A stretch of DNA of 64,000 bases, from the NCBI GenBank assembly GCA_037013685.1, contig CM072905.1:9018991-9082990 (forward strand). The letters are read 5' to 3'. Position 1 is the stretch's first letter, and each line of letters begins with the position of its first letter. A program made the translations under genes and the position numbers. The stretch is from Acridotheres tristis. Its lineage: Eukaryota; Chordata; Aves; Passeriformes; Sturnidae. Positions 1 to 14,124 of this stretch are shown in pieces. The notes beneath the pieces were generated by a model. The model made no database searches, had not been told where the DNA came from, and worked only from the letters and a program-made list of their open reading frames with translations.

Positions 1-3000
1 GGTAAAACTCAAAGCTGTTGGAGCTGGAAGTGATCAAACTCCTACGTGACAATGGTGCTGTGATCTCAACACACATCCACAGGCACCCCCACAATTAACA
101 TTTATTTCTCAAGAAATTCTCCAACTCTTTCACATCTACCAGAGCAGCACTGGCAGCGTGAGGACAAGGAACCACCCTCAGTTAAAGCCACAAGATCTGA
201 GACACAGCAATATGAGGAAATGTTCTCTGTCATCTGGCTGTACCTTGTTCCACAGAAAATTAAAAGCCTTTGGTCTCTAGATCTAAAAATATTTCATATG
301 TCATGGGCACAAAGACTAGTACTTGTGAAATGAGAAAATTCTAAGGAAAAGGAAAACTAGGAATGCACACCCATAAAATGCATCAGCATTGACACTGGCT
401 TTAAAACACACCACGTAGATTTAAATTTCATGTTAATACTTCTTCCACTTGTAGCATAAAGATCTCTTTTATTTACATAAAAAAAGATTTTGTGAAAAGT
501 CAGTAACTTTGCCATCATGCCTTGAACTGTTAGGAGAAATTCCTTACAAAATTATATTATTTCCTGTTCAAAATAAAATACTAGACAGTGATTTCTCAGT
601 CTATAGAAACCATAGCACAATTTTTCTTCCCTAAATTTCGGCCCCTGGATAAATTTACCTTTATTCTTTTCCATGTTGGTGACATATTTCCCCCCTTTTA
701 AAGAATCAGTCTTTTTTAGATGCTGGTTAAAGCTAACACATAAGCCTATTTCTTCTCAGAGTATTTCCAAATAAACTTAATCAGGCAAACATAATTCAGA
801 GGAGTCCTGAATTCCTGTTTTACAGACACTCTTTTAACAGTTTCTCACACTGAAATCATTCTGAGATCCCTATTAAAGCACAAACCCTCAGTATTGAATT
901 TCCAACCACTTTCACATTAAAACTTCCCATCAAGTCAACAGCAACAAAAAATAGATTAGTGCTTAACTATCTACAGCTTGAAGAGTTGAATGACCTTGCT
1001 ATAAAGGTGCCACTATGGTTTTATCAAAACAATGCATGATAAAAAAAGTTTCAGAAGTAGGTCCAGCTATTTAATACAACTCAAGGTTAAAGATAAAACA
1101 AAATCATAATAAAAAAATTACTCTTATCACACGTAAGTCTGTAAAAGATGGGAGGACTATGTTGTCAACAGCATTTTTCTATATTTTGCATTTAGGATAT
1201 GCTTAGTAATAAACATGACAGCTGTTCCTGATTTTCAAAGCCAACAGAGAAAAACAAAACCCTTCTGATTTCTCATGACTTCAAAACTACAACGATATTA
1301 TTTACCACCTAATCCACTTTATCAATAGAGCACCAGAATTCCAGTATCAAGCAAGTGTTCCAATAAAACCTTTACCCCATTTCCCAGAAGAAGAACCATA
1401 GACCTGTTTCTTTATGCCAAATTCAGAGTTGAATTTGTAAATTAAAAACTGGATTTCATACAGGCAATAGCAGATATATTTTAACTGAACTTTGTTCACT
1501 CCTATACAAGTTGCTAGAGATCCTTAGATGTTTTCTTGTTTAAAAAAAAGCCAGGAATTTCAGTGCTCAGAACAATGTTTTACAAGATACAACATTTGCT
1601 CTTGTGCTAAAAGATCTCACTGTTCATGACCCCACACAACAGAGAGAACTCTTACATTCACAAAGATGAAAAATAATAGACTTGATTTCAAAAGGTTAAA
1701 TCAGCATGGAAAGTATTCAAACCAAATTAAAACAACCCATGCACCAAAGAGGTCGATGTCATGTTTTCACAAGCACCCAACTGGCCAGGAATGGCCCCGT
1801 TCCCCTAAGAAAACACTGGGTGAGTTTGATGCTATTGGCAAAACTCACACAAAAATCTCCACATCTGGGGCTTAGGCTATCAGAGAGCATCAGTATTCTG
1901 TCAACTCCAGCTAAAGAGGGGGCACTAGAGCCACAAAAACTTCTAAATGCCTCTTTTTATTAATACAGCTTTGTTCTCTAATGCTGGAAAACTCTATGAA
2001 CTCTTACACTGGATGACCTTTATTTCTTTTAATAATTCTGTCTCTTGTTTTTATTAGCAGCTTTACACACACACTGCACTGCTGTATTGTTCTGTGATAC
2101 CTTCAGAGTTCACGAAAGGAGAAAGAAAGATGGGGAAAAACAAGAATATAATAGTTAATATAAAATCCCAAATACTATAATAAAGCAATTGAATGATGAG
2201 GAAGAACAACACAAAATATAAAACACACCCCAGAGAGAAATGAGATACAACCATCACTCAGCTGGCTTGGATTCAGGTTGGTACCAGAAAAGTAACTGCA
2301 AAAACCAAACTTGGGCAGATTCCTCACTATGGATGACCAGAAAGGTAACCATGGAATGGAAAACAGAATGTATTAATAGAGAAATAATCTTAGGGAACTT
2401 GGATGGATTTAAGGCTGGTAGTTAAAAACCAAAATAAATTATAATGAGTAAAATCAAAAAGATTGTAGCACAAATTAAGAACATCTTTAAAAAATTATGG
2501 AATTTTAGCAACTATAGCATGAAACAACTAAGATGATAAAATATTTTATCCAATTGTACATGATGCAATCACAAATTTTCTATCAAAGCTGTTGCACTTA
2601 TGATATTGAATTCAGCAAATGTGTTGCCAGATTTCAGTTTCTACAGGTAGTCTTTGATCATCTCTTTTTTTTGTTTAAAACTGAGAACAAAATCTCAGTA
2701 ATCAGGCAAACACTTTCCAAATTATGTTTTGTTCATTTCAGACAAAAAAAAAAAAAAGGGGTCTATACAAAAAAGGGAAGTATATTCAGTTTGTTTCTGT
2801 TTCCTAGGTGAGAGTAGGGAAGATAACAATAGTAGCAGTGACTTACATAGAAAAATAATTTTAACAAAACAGAAGTTTACAATGAAATCCAATTTTCTTT
2901 GTTCACATGGAAGTCTCTAATGGTTGTCCCCTAGCAGATATACAGCTGACAGGATGAATGAAATCTCCCCCATGGAAAGAATGGACAAAAGAAAAGAAAT

Positions 3001-6000
3001 ATAAAATAAATGCTAAAGAAATGCAGGCCTTCCCTAATCATATACTTGGAATACAAAAGTTGGCCTCTTCAGCCAGGCTGTGTGGACCTCATTGGGCTCT
3101 ACAGTGGTAACTTTATCATTTTCCCCTAAAAAATTGGTGCTTCTGCACTTGAGAAAGTAAAACAAAATATACAATTCAATGCACAATACACATCTACTTT
3201 TTACAACCAAGGGCAAGTTCACAGAAAACAAAACACTAATTATAGCTCAGTATTGAGGTGATTTCTTAAGCTCACATTACAGACTCAGCATCTCATGCTT
3301 TTCCAAAGTCCTTCATATTTGGCTGCTCAAAATAAATAAAAGGGTTGAGAGCTGATACACTCCACTCCCACAACAACAGCACCTTCTTTTCATTACAGCT
3401 ATTAAATGCAAAATACAACCAGCAGCAACAGCAGGAGGAACGTTTCACTCACTGAGCAACAATATGGCATCTCCAAAATCTTTCAATTCATCAAATGGTC
3501 CATTCATTTATCCTGCACCTGCTCAGACTAGAGGGAAAATCTTTCTTTGCTATTGTTCAGTTCAACTCCTTGAACCAGGAAAGTGAAATGCCTGGGACCT
3601 CCAAAAACTGGCCTGTCAACAGCTCTAGTGAAGCAAATACCCTGATCCCAGGCCACTCTCCAGGGGCTGGTTTTTGAGCAGCCCCACACTATCAAACTCA
3701 TTAGAACCAGGCACTCAAATGGCACCCACAAATCACCTGAGACTAATGATCTGTCAGTACTTGCAAGATCAGAAGAAAAAAATGCTACTTTTCTGTTTCT
3801 ACTGCCAAATTAAACTGAGAAAGAAGGGGACAACAAAGAAAACACTTCAAATTTAAGAAGCTGACTGCATTGAGCACCTTGGTTTTTTCGAGCACATCAA
3901 CAACCAGGTCTACATGGAAAGATCTGTGTGGTGTTTTTATGAGCCTGACAATCCTTCTACGGATTTTATTAATCCTTTTAGTTAAGCATTGCTATTAGAT
4001 TGTCAGGAAATTTTTGCTGTAAAGCAGCTCCCACCTCAGTGCATTCATTCAATAAATGCAGACATATGCCTTTCCACATTTTGTTTCTCTGTGGCCATTG
4101 GAGGTCACTTTTGATTTTTTCTCATAGTTAGGTCACTGAAAAAAATGATGTGTTTGGAGTCAAGTGAAGCAGGTAACTCACAAGGTGTTCAGCAGCAAAG
4201 CCAGTAAACTCAGACAAGAGTAAAAGCTTCACCAGCTTCACCAAATGCCCTCCTTAACCACTGAATGGATGAAGACACATGCAGGAGAGGTTATGGCAAC
4301 CCAATTCTGAAGATTTGCTTCTTCATTTAATATTTCAAACCAGACAGAGGATTTAATCTAGTTTTAATACAAGCACACCCTCACAAAACAATGATGGGAA
4401 TGATGCCTACAAGCACTTGTATTTTGACTTTTTGGGCCTCATTAGTGATTAGGAAACATGGACAACTCTTCTGGTAATGGAGTTCATCACTATATCCACA
4501 CATCTCCTACTTGTGTAACAGCTTATTTCAGTTTTTAAATCAGAGGGTAAGTTCCCAAGGAACAGTATGTTAAACAACAACAGAAAGGAAATACATGAAC
4601 TCTGATCACATCTTCATTTCCTAAGAAATGCAGACTAATTTGAAAGAAAGGAGGGATATTTCAGAAGCACATTAGTGCCTCTCATGTATAACAGCAACTA
4701 AGAGGAAATCCATGCTTCCAAACCCAGGAAGTTAGAGAGGCTGGAAAAACAAAACTGTTTATAACTGAATGTGCCTGACACATCTACCACCACGTCTGGC
4801 TAGAGAAGGTCCAACCACCTTCCTCCAAGGCCTTTAGCAATATCCCTTAACGAGGTGGGCTTGAACTTGAACCTCAAGGAACAAATGCAATCTGCAATTA
4901 AGTGATTATGCACACAGCAATTAAGAATTACCATTCCCAACTTCAATCATACAAACAAATGTCCCAAACCAAAAGGCACAGGTCAGCAGCTGCCAATTTC
5001 ATCACAGGAATGAAATCTGGTGTGACTCACCCTCATTTTTGGTGAATAAAACTTATCTGGGTCCCTGTGGCAATTTTACTATTAGCAAGCAGTGACACTG
5101 TGGCAATATGGTTTAAAGTCATAACTTTGAATTGCCTGGGAATCTCTGAAATCGTGATACATTGCCAACAGAGCTTTTCAAAAGATGAAAACAAGCACGT
5201 TAAGTTCTCAAGTGATTATGACTGAGTTTGAAACACTGCAGGTCAAAAAAGGACACATTTTTATGTTTCTTCTTTAACAGTCAGGAACTCTCCAACAACA
5301 CACTGAATAAACCTGAAATAATTGGAAACTACACAGATCATTAGGATGAAATGAAAGCATGATCCTTTTTAAAGAAATACAGCTTCAGACAAGTAGAGGC
5401 GTGTTTATGTGCATGTCAATGAAAACAGCAGTTCAAAGCAGAATTTTGAGTGTAAGAGTTCTGCTGTGCTACAAGTGGGTAAATGCTTCTAACAAAGATG
5501 GCACCGCCCCAGAGAAGTGACAAACTACAGCTACAGTACAACGAAGGTGGCAGATAAAGTCAGAAGTGCAGACAGTTTGAAGAAGAAAAGCTAACAGTGA
5601 AATATATTTGCAAAATTAGCTCTCATTTTCCCACATTATAAATGTTAAATATGAAAAAATTGTTAAGTAGCTTCAATTTTTCTACTTGTTTTCCCAGAGG
5701 GGAAAAAATGCCTCAGTAGCTTGGAGGTGAAATCTGTAACAACAGCCACAGTGAAAAAACTCCACAATAGCTATTAGTCAAACAGCTGCCACTTCACTAG
5801 AAAAGGCTGATCAAATTCTGACAGTTCTGAGATCTGTAACCCTTTTTTTCCACGTTTCTTCTCAGTTTGTTGTCCTCAGAAATCTGTGTTGAGAGACATA
5901 ACACGAGCAGCTTGACTCCAGCTGGAATGGCAAGCAAAAACAGTCTTGCTGGAGGCAGAACTTCCAAAGATGCTCCCAAATATGCTCATCCACTCATTTC

Positions 6001-7997
6001 ACTCCACAGAGAAAACAAAGGAATGCACAAAAAGCCTCGGGTGTATTTCCCCACCTCATTGTAATGTGCACAAACTACAGCCCCAGCCCCGTTCCTCTCC
6101 ACATCCACCTGCAGCAAACCTGAAACTGTGGCTGCACTTCTGAAGGTCAATTCCTTGGCATCACTGCAGCACATTCCAAAAAGCTGATATCAACATTCCT
6201 TCCTAGAGAGCTGGATACTGAATGAAGAAGGTAGGTGGTGTGTGGAAGCAGAGTTGTTAAACAGCTGGCAACATCTGTGTCCTAGCTATTATCACACAAC
6301 ATTTACTAACTACAGTCAAAACACTGAGCAATTTTTGGACTTGTAGCAGTTTCCACATCCATTTTATTTGCTCTGATCTGTTTTCAACAAAAAATGGTAG
6401 CCACAAGGAGAGACAGTAGAAAATACATTTATTAAGTAATGCCAGGCATTTAATATTTCTTTTGTAGCAAGGTTAGGCTTCTGGTAGTCCAGAATGTCTG
6501 TTTTGAAGAAACAATAGAAACACACTGAACAGAAAATCTTGGTAACTTCTCCTAAGCTTATAAAATCCTCAACTGACTTCGAGTAATTCTTGATAATATT
6601 AAATATAAACTTTTGCTAATGATAATATTGCAGAAATATAGTATCATTACCAGTTATATTCCTTAATAATTGTAATTTGCTTCCCTGATGTTTTGTTTTC
6701 CTGTAATAGTCAGCCAACAGAAACAACACAGCAGCAGGAAGATTATAGTATATGGTAAATAACAAATGGAGAAGTCTGAAAAATCACTATGAAAATATGA
6801 ATTAACTTCATTTAGAGAATTTGATTTTCTAGCTTATTGCTAGTGATTTTCAAACAACTAGATCTGTCTGGATTAAAAAGAAAGACTAACCTATAATTTA
6901 CTTCATTACTTCACGCTACACATATTTGAGACAGAGATATGAATCTCGATGCAACAAGAGTGGATTAATTTCTCATTTATGTACTCCTGGACTCAGGTAA
7001 CTTCAGCCAGCTCAAGCACACACATTCCTCATCCTGCAAACTCCCTATGCAATGTGGTATCTATCCTCCAAGCCTGGAATACCCAAACTTTAGAAATCAC
7101 ATCTAAGTTCCTTTTTTTTCCCCATTTTATATATGTAAACAGCCTCACTGACTATTACAAAAATCACAAAATTTAAACATATGAACAAAAACCAATTTCT
7201 TCCATCTAGTTGATAACACACATGGAGTTTGCTAACTGAAGGATTTCCCTAATTAAAACCTGAAATGGCTGTAGAGTTCACATACCTGCTCTCACAACAC
7301 TTTCTAACAAACACAGCCAATCATAATATTGAGTTGAATTGTATCTGAAAACCGACTCTGTCAGCAGCCAGTTCATCCTGTACTACTCTAACCCATAGCT
7401 CAGTTGCAATTCAGAGGAAAAAAAAAATCAATCTTCAGGTGAAATTACAGGAGATCAGTGAGCCTTGAAGGTCCTGCTCTTCTTGCCTGCTCCCAGCACA
7501 CGGCCCCACTCCTCTGCTCAGCTGGGCACCTTTGTGAAACCACTCCTGCATATTCAGCTGCACGAAGTGAGATTCTTATCTGGGGGTTAGTGAGCTGAAT
7601 GGCTTCACATAAGATATCCAACAAAGGACAGGAACAAAAAAATTCAAGTTGGAAGGTGAGACCTCTCCTATTTTACATCAGAAAGCCAGTAGATTAGCTC
7701 TTAGTTTCTCATCAATACAATTTTCTGAAGAATGTGGGAAAGAAAAATCCTCAAAACACCTAAATACCACCAACCTTGCCCAGCCCTGTTCACAACAGCT
7801 TGTGAAATCTGATATAATCAAAGAATGATGTAAGGCTTTCTACAGGTTGGAATATAACTTTACAGCCATAAATAGTAACCAGCACATTTAACAACCAAAC
7901 ACCTTGAAGCAGCTTGTCTTTCAGCAAATCAACAACTCCATTAAAAAGGAAAGGATTGTATTGACAAAACCAAGTTAGACAAAAAGCATTAACTTAC
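1..7997 (-). other. B3GNTL1: B3GNTL1 intron 4 (partial, runs off left edge)
   Basis: This AT-rich stretch lies 3' of coding exon 4 on the minus strand. It begins at a GTAAGT donor (7997-7992). I looked for the next exon, which should begin with the second half of the DxD motif and continue through the GT-A domain, and found nothing convincing. Exon 5 is therefore probably outside the window. Open frames here are short, lack codon structure and match nothing I recognise. No RNA gene was seen. Confidence 0.75.
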
Positions 7998-8062
7998 TGA
8001 ATCCAGAAAGCAAAGATAGGTTCCTGAGCTCTGAATTACTGCTTGATTTTTAGCAAATCCAA
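7998..8062 (-). CDS. B3GNTL1: B3GNTL1 coding exon 4
   Basis: This 65-nt exon on the minus strand has an acceptor ending CAACAG and a donor GTAAGT. Joined in phase to exon 3 (one carried-over base plus TT), it encodes VGFAKNQAVIQSS and then GTYLCFLDS. This matches the conserved GT2 segment of B3GNTL1 that leads into the nucleotide-sugar/metal-binding DxD motif. The exon ends in phase 0 immediately after L-D-S, so the acidic residues completing the motif must come from exon 5, which is not in view. The close family match and intact splice sites make this call firm. Confidence 0.93.
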
Positions 8063-8370
8063 CTGTTGAGAAAGCAAAGATAAAAATATAGAGATTTTAC
8101 TGTTGCATCTTTTAAAATCTTAATGAAGTGAGGAACAAATGCAAAAAAAGACAAAAATCAGTATCACATAAAGTACCAAATTTTTCCATATTTAAAGCAA
8201 GGTAATAAGTGAATATTTAAATAGGATGCCCATGTCAGTCACCTTCTCTGAGTGAGTACCAGAATTCTACAATCAAGTAGAATAAGACTACTTTTGTCAG
8301 CCCTCTCCAAGACATAATGTGTAATGTGAATCTTGAAGAGGACAGGTTTTATATCCAGAACCTCAGCTTG

Positions 8371-8450
8371 TAGAGTCACACAATGCCTTGGGCTGGAAGG
8401 GACCTTTAAAGATGATCCAGGCCAAGCCCTTGCAAAGAGCAGATGCTGAA
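8371..8450 (-). repeat. CR1 LINE 3'-end fragment (degenerate)
   Basis: The stretch reads as the reverse complement of an avian CR1 3' tail. It starts with a diverged tcatagaatcacagaat-like block, followed by the typical ggctggaagggacctttaaagatgatcca wording, here only partly preserved. It is short and truncated, with no ORF. The assignment rests on remembered consensus features, not an alignment. Confidence 0.65.
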
Positions 8451-10548
8451 AACCCTTGGCTGTACATACATTCACCTTTTCAGTCCAAAAAAATACCAGC
8501 AAATCATAAAAAAGGCAGAGAAGGAGCAGAAACTGCTGCTCTTCGTATCAGAGTTCTCAGAAAGACTCAAAAATTCTGTTCCTTGGTGCTTGTTAAGTAT
8601 AAGGTTTGCAAATACAAAAATTTTGTGTGCCATTGATGTAAAGGCATGTATAATGCAGAGGGGAGCCAGAGCAGGCTCATTTATTAGACACACAGAGCAC
8701 AAAGGTGCCTTATTTATATATTATATTTATATAACATGTTGTACCATCAGTGGAGACCAGTCTGAAATGTCACTTCACACAAATGCCAACATTGGCACCT
8801 AGGGTCTCTTAGCTTCTGACCTCCTGACACTTAGTGAATCCTTTTACCAACCCATTCATTTCAGGAAGCTGAACCAAAGAAGAAAATTTTTTTGTCAGCT
8901 TAATTTCTGAAGCAGATGACTGTTCTGGAGGAACAAACAAATGGCAGAACCAGAAAAATAGGAAGGAGCAGGAATTCACAGTTGAAGGTAAGGATGGGAC
9001 TGCAGCAACCACTGAAATACACCCAAAGGGGGGAATGGGTACCTGGGATCATTTCTGCAGGTGGACAGGGTGTACCTAAGAACATTCTGATCTCTGAGTT
9101 CTTGCCCTGGGCAGCATTCTGAGAAAAGCCTACACTACTAATACTCCAGTGTTAGTCTGAAAAATGCTGTATGGATTCCACTTGGTCACATATGTAACAC
9201 TCAAGCTTTGTTTGGAGCATTTATGGAATCAAATCAGGGAATCCAGCAAGATCACCCTGACCTGCAAAATAAACATTGTGAAGACATGCAATGCTGTAGG
9301 GCTTTTACTCTTTAGGAGAAAAACTGGAAATGTAAAGCCAAAAAATCTCAGCATGAAGTGGACCAGATTAATTTTAAATAATATTACCCATAAAGTTTAT
9401 GATTTTGCATTTGAAAAAAACAGAGTTCTGTAATTCTCTTATCTTTTTATGTGTTTCAAGTTTAAGTTTGCTCAGGAAACAGATTTAACTGGACCCAAAG
9501 GTTCCCTTAGTTGTGATGCACGTGCTCCTTGGCTATTTTGCTGAGCTGTCCAAGTACAGAAAAAGACTTATGACTGCATTTCTTACTGCCTCCAAGGAAC
9601 ATGATGTCACCTACCACCAGAACACGACTAATAAAGGCCCTTCCTTATAACTGTGTTATTTTTTCTCATGTACTTTAATCCTCACCTTAACTTCTCTTCA
9701 TTGTGGGTTTTTTGGATTTATTATTTTACAGGATGTTTACATACTACCTTTTACAGACCTATGAATATCTAATTTCATCTATACAGTAACTCTCAGTCTC
9801 CTGGCAGCAGGAGCTGCCACAGCAGCAGAGCTGGCTCCTGGCATGAGCAGTTTTAGTGGGAAATAACTGATGCAAGTCAGCAGGTCTGGACATGCCAAAG
9901 CAGCAAACCCCCAGTTCTGTGGAGGTTCCTAGGAAAGCAAGAGATAAAAGAACAGCACAAAAACGAGGATAGAATTAAATTTACCCAACATCAAACACAT
10001 CAGTGCTATCAGAAGCCATAGCAGCTGTAAAGCAGCCTGGACTCACATTTCAGTGCTGTCATTAACATACCCAAATATTTCAACTACCTTCAGTGGATAA
10101 TAATGAATTACAAGGAATCAAAAAATGTAAGAAGAGAGTGAAGGAGTCTTCAAGGCAACTACAAGATAGCAATTATATTATTCCATGAACTTTCTGAAGT
10201 ATTTCAAATAAACCACTTTAAATAAAATCACTAAATATCTAGTATTTATGATTAGAAAAAGTTAGAAAATATTTCTTGCTATGTTTAAGACAGAAATATC
10301 CTGATGTTTTTCATATACCAGATATCTTTCAAAGGAGAGAGAAGAAAATACACATATTTTTTAAATTATTAAGAAGATAAATATAACTCCCCATAGAAGA
10401 AACTAGGTATTAAAAATTCTTTCACCACAACAAATTCTGTGTTTGGCATGAGTAAAAAAATTTCTTTAATATTACTCTACTGAAGAAAACGAAATGTTTG
10501 TGCCAGGTCTGTGAGTTTTGTAAGGCTTGCTTACTTGGTGAAAAGAGC

Positions 10549-10566
10549 CTGTAACCATGGTTACAG
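10549..10566. promoter_or_regulatory. Perfect 18-bp palindrome, RFX X-box-like
   Basis: The sequence CTGTAACCATGGTTACAG equals its own reverse complement. Each half carries GTAACC, which fits the GTNRCC half-site of RFX-family X-boxes, with the two halves abutting around ATGG. It lies in B3GNTL1 intron 3, in otherwise AT-rich sequence. Binding is inferred from the motif only. Confidence 0.4.
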
Positions 10567-13031
10567 CCGTAAAAACTTAAGCCTCAGTGAGATATTAACA
10601 TTCCTCACTCTTGGAAAGAAAAAGGTTTCCTTTTTTTAGGCAAGTGACCCTTTCTTTTTGCCTAGGTTCTCCCCCTTTCTTTTACATGTTGGAAAAGAAT
10701 CAGAAATAAATCCTAATCTTGTGTAAATAGTTGAAGATGGGAAGCCTGACTCGTACATTGTCCCTGTACCAAAGCATCTTCTTTTAAAGGCAAGGCTCCT
10801 TCTAGTTGTACCTAGTCCTTAACAAAATGAAAGTAAATCACCAAAAGCAAACAAATACTATGGATTTCAAGTAACCTGCTCCTAAAATGTAACCACCATG
10901 AAGTAAAGATGTCCTTGTTTTAATGGTGACCTGAGAGTGTCTTCCACATGGAGAAGCCTGGGTTTGTTTTTTAGCAGCACCATGAATGTCACACTATTAT
11001 TTAAATAGTGCACAGCTGTCCCTCCCACCCCCAATTTATTAAAGATCTGTTCAGTCCCCAGCTACTCCAACATTGACAAATGCATGCTAAACCAAAAAAT
11101 AATCTGACATATCCCTAATGGCACAATGGAATTCACAACTGGAACTCAGTTTTAGGTTCAGTTTCCTGAAGTGCAAAGGTGAACAGACATCAGAAGTCTA
11201 AAAAAAAACCCCAAAAAACAACAATGCAAAAACATTCTGCTTGTGTGTTCTGGCAAACTAAAATCTAGTTTATACACAATTGATACAACACTCTAGTAGG
11301 AACAAGACTTTAGACAGAGCAAATGTTTATAAAAATGGAAAATTTGTTACACAACACGATGATATTAGCAAAAACATTACTAACTATCTTAAGTATCAGA
11401 ATTAACAACCTCTGGGATTATTCTCTGCCTTAAGAAATTGTAACCTACTTAGCTTCTTGATCCTCAACTACTAGAAGAAGTCAGTTTTGAAAGGAGACTG
11501 ATCACCCAAGAGTGGAGAGGTGAGAAAAGAAGACAAAGTCACAGGATTATGAGTAATTCTTGACATTGCTCAACTCCAGCTGTATCAGCTGCCCAAAAGA
11601 GAAAAATTCCCTCTAAAAATTTTGTCTGCCTTCCATCATTACCAGCCCAATAGTTCTAATATTATGAGCTGCACTGTCAAAACAACACCAGTTCATGCTA
11701 GAGGTATTAAAATATCAAAAATATTTATAGTAAGGGTTATGCTGTGTTACTTCAGTATTGCTACGTCTGACAACTATTTAAAAACAGATGTAAAGCCTAC
11801 AGTCAGGAGAAATGACAGTAAATAAAGCCAGGGGGCCTCTACCAGGTTGCAGATAAATTCAGTGCACAAACTCCCAATTTATTTGCATGTCTCAACAGGG
11901 GATGAAAATCAAACTTTCTGAAACAGACCTGGGCTTTTGCATAAGGAGATCATTTTGAGGAGATTTTAATAAGGCTGAGTTTCTTTCCACTTCAAACAGG
12001 ATGTGTAGTGAAAAGCCAGAAACTGTCCACATTTTGTGTTACAGTGTTTCCAAAGTGTGACTTTTAAGAGATAACTTCAAAGACACAAACTTGGAAGCAA
12101 CGTTTTAACAATTCCTACCTGTCAACTCATTAAAACAAAGTCCAGAATGACAGAAACACTGGTTACACAGCTCCAGTATAAAATGGGAGCACACTCTTCT
12201 TCCTTGGTCCTGCTGCTCCTCCTCAGAACACAGATGTCATCTTCCAACTTTACTGTCACTCAACAACAGCTTCTCCATAAACCAACTGACTTTTATTTCT
12301 ATTTTACATTTTAGGAAGATTTTGTGCTAAAACTCCCTAAACATAAACCAAGCAAAAGATGCAAAGGAAAATCTGTTTAGAGAGATTTGTCTGTAATCTT
12401 CTGCAGTGGTATGATTCATAGGAGCATGCAAATGAATAGGGGATCACATCATACACCTGTCTGACAGCTCACTAAACATTGCTTTAGCCCTTGGAGTGAA
12501 TACTTGGGACTTCAGTGAGAGTTTTTAGCTCACATCAAAACTTTTGAAAGCTCTGTTTTGATTTGATCATTGAAGCAATATCAAAAAGGTTTTTCTATTC
12601 TAGTGAATATTTTACTGGACTGAAAGATATGCATTTACTTTAAAAATCTTTATGTAAGAAATTTTAATTTTTTTCCTTAAAACTCATCTCCTGAAGAGAA
12701 ATCAGATATCAGAAAGCCAGGGTAAAATTTTAAGCATTAACAACATTGTGTATACTGCAATTAAACAAAATTCTTTTGCTTTTGCAGAGTAGAGCATGCA
12801 ATTGCTAAGCCAAGTTCTTCTTTCCTTGAACATATAAACAAATTCTACAGAACCCAAAGCAACAGGGCCAAATTCAAACTGGAATGAGCTTTCAAACAGA
12901 GCTCTAGAAAATAATGTGGGTTTTTTTTCCATTGCAGTGCAAATGACTACAAAAACATTTTTCAAACCAAAAATCAGGAGGTGCCTGCAGTAAGAACCAA
13001 ACTCTCACAAAAGCATTATTAAGCTACATAC

Positions 13032-13131
13032 CACCTCGAGGCTGAGAGGAATCATTGGTCCCAATGACTACTGAAACACCAACTTCTTCCAACTTGATCT
13101 TCCATTTTTCAATTATTTCAGCTGAACCATC
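13032..13131 (-). CDS. B3GNTL1: B3GNTL1 coding exon 3
   Basis: This 100-nt exon on the minus strand has an acceptor ending CTAG and a donor GTATGT. It encodes [20 protein letters not shown] and then [13 protein letters not shown] plus one base of the next codon. This matches the region after the first nucleotide-binding acidic residue of B3GNTL1, including the family's I-I-E-K-W helix and the S-x-P-R-G turn. The reading frame is open and continuous with exons 2 and 4. The intron separating it from exon 2 is only 108 bp. Confidence 0.94.
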
Positions 13132-13239
13132 CTAGAAAAAATAACGACTTAGATGTAGCTATTTTAATTTGTATGGTGAAGCAAATCAAAAATTCTTGTT
13201 ACATTTACTTGGACAGCATTTTAAAGGTTTGAAACGCAC
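13132..13239 (-). other. B3GNTL1: B3GNTL1 intron 2 (108 bp)
   Basis: A very short intron with a GTGCGT donor (13239-13234) and a pyrimidine-containing acceptor ending CTAG (next to 13131). Nothing else was seen in it. Confidence 0.9.
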
Positions 13240-13356
13240 CTTACTGGCATCATTAAAAATTGACAGCTCCATGGTTCCTTTAAAATCTTGTTCCCAAACT
13301 GACTTTAGGCATTCATCTAACCAGCATTCACTGTTGTGAACAGGCACAATGATAGA
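13240..13356 (-). CDS. B3GNTL1: B3GNTL1 coding exon 2
   Basis: This 117-nt, 39-codon, phase 0-0 exon on the minus strand has acceptor TTGTAG and donor GTGCGT. It encodes [20 protein letters not shown] and then [19 protein letters not shown]. This is the N-terminal beta-alpha-beta of a GT-A fold family 2 glycosyltransferase: the hydrophobic first strand ending P-V-H-N, and the second strand ending F-N-D-A-S with the UDP-contacting Asp. The wording is closest to B3GNTL1, a predicted UDP-GlcNAc beta-1,3-N-acetylglucosaminyltransferase-like protein. It does not resemble the unrelated GT31 B3GNT enzymes. Substrate and localisation are not established by the sequence. Confidence 0.96.
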
Positions 13357-14124
13357 CTACAAAAAAAACAAAGATCCACATGCATGTCAGGAAGCGTATT
13401 TTTGTTTACTTGCAGCATATTTATTAAAAAGGAGAAGTAGCAGATCCTTCTGAAACTAACTTTCACCAAAAAATGCATCTTAAAAGTACAAAAGTAGGCG
13501 AAGAACTTTTATTTTCATTACACATATATGATTTGCTTTCTTCTCTATCAAACTTCTTTTTAAATTAAGTTCCATGGGATGGTTTTTGGTAGAAGTCCAA
13601 GGAAACAAGAGACCACTGAAGCAAACCCATAAATGAGACATCTGTAACGCCACCCTAACCTGTTTTTAGTTTTTCTGCATTTCTTAAGACACTGCTCACT
13701 TTTGTCTTCCATTAATACATCTTACTCATCAATATCTCTTCAAGTCTAATTGGAGATGCTCACATATGCAGCAAATTTTTAAAAGTTATTCCACCTACAA
13801 CTGCTCTAAAGCACATTGGAAGTTGATCTGTGATGCAGTTCCACACTCTGCCATTCCAGCTGCAGCTTTCCTCCTACAGCCCCTTGCTTCAGAGGTGCAC
13901 ACACAGCAGGAAAACATACCTGAAAGATTTTAAAAGTGGTTAGAAAGCAGAGAGGAGGGCTTTATCTGTTCAGCTACCACTGTTCTAATTGCCCTAAAAA
14001 GCCAACAATTCCCAAAACTCCTTCAGTGTCTCAGAACAAAACACATTTCCTTCACAGCATGCAAAGGCCTGAGAAACCAGCCCAGTGATACACTGGCTGT
14101 GTTTGCAAAGGGAGAACCCAAGTC

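Larger units (their letters stand above)
8063..13031 (-). other. B3GNTL1: B3GNTL1 intron 3
   Basis: This intron of about 5.0 kb runs from the GTATGT donor at 13031 to the CAG acceptor next to 8063. It is AT-rich. It contains one short CR1-like fragment near 8.37-8.45 kb and a perfect 18-bp palindrome at 10549-10566. No other exon or RNA gene was seen. Confidence 0.85.

Noticed and set aside
1..7990. Search for B3GNTL1 exon 5 (continuation of the DxD motif)
   Set aside because: No minus-strand stretch reading D-D-V-M-M-P-like sequence between splice sites was found. The exon is probably beyond the left edge.
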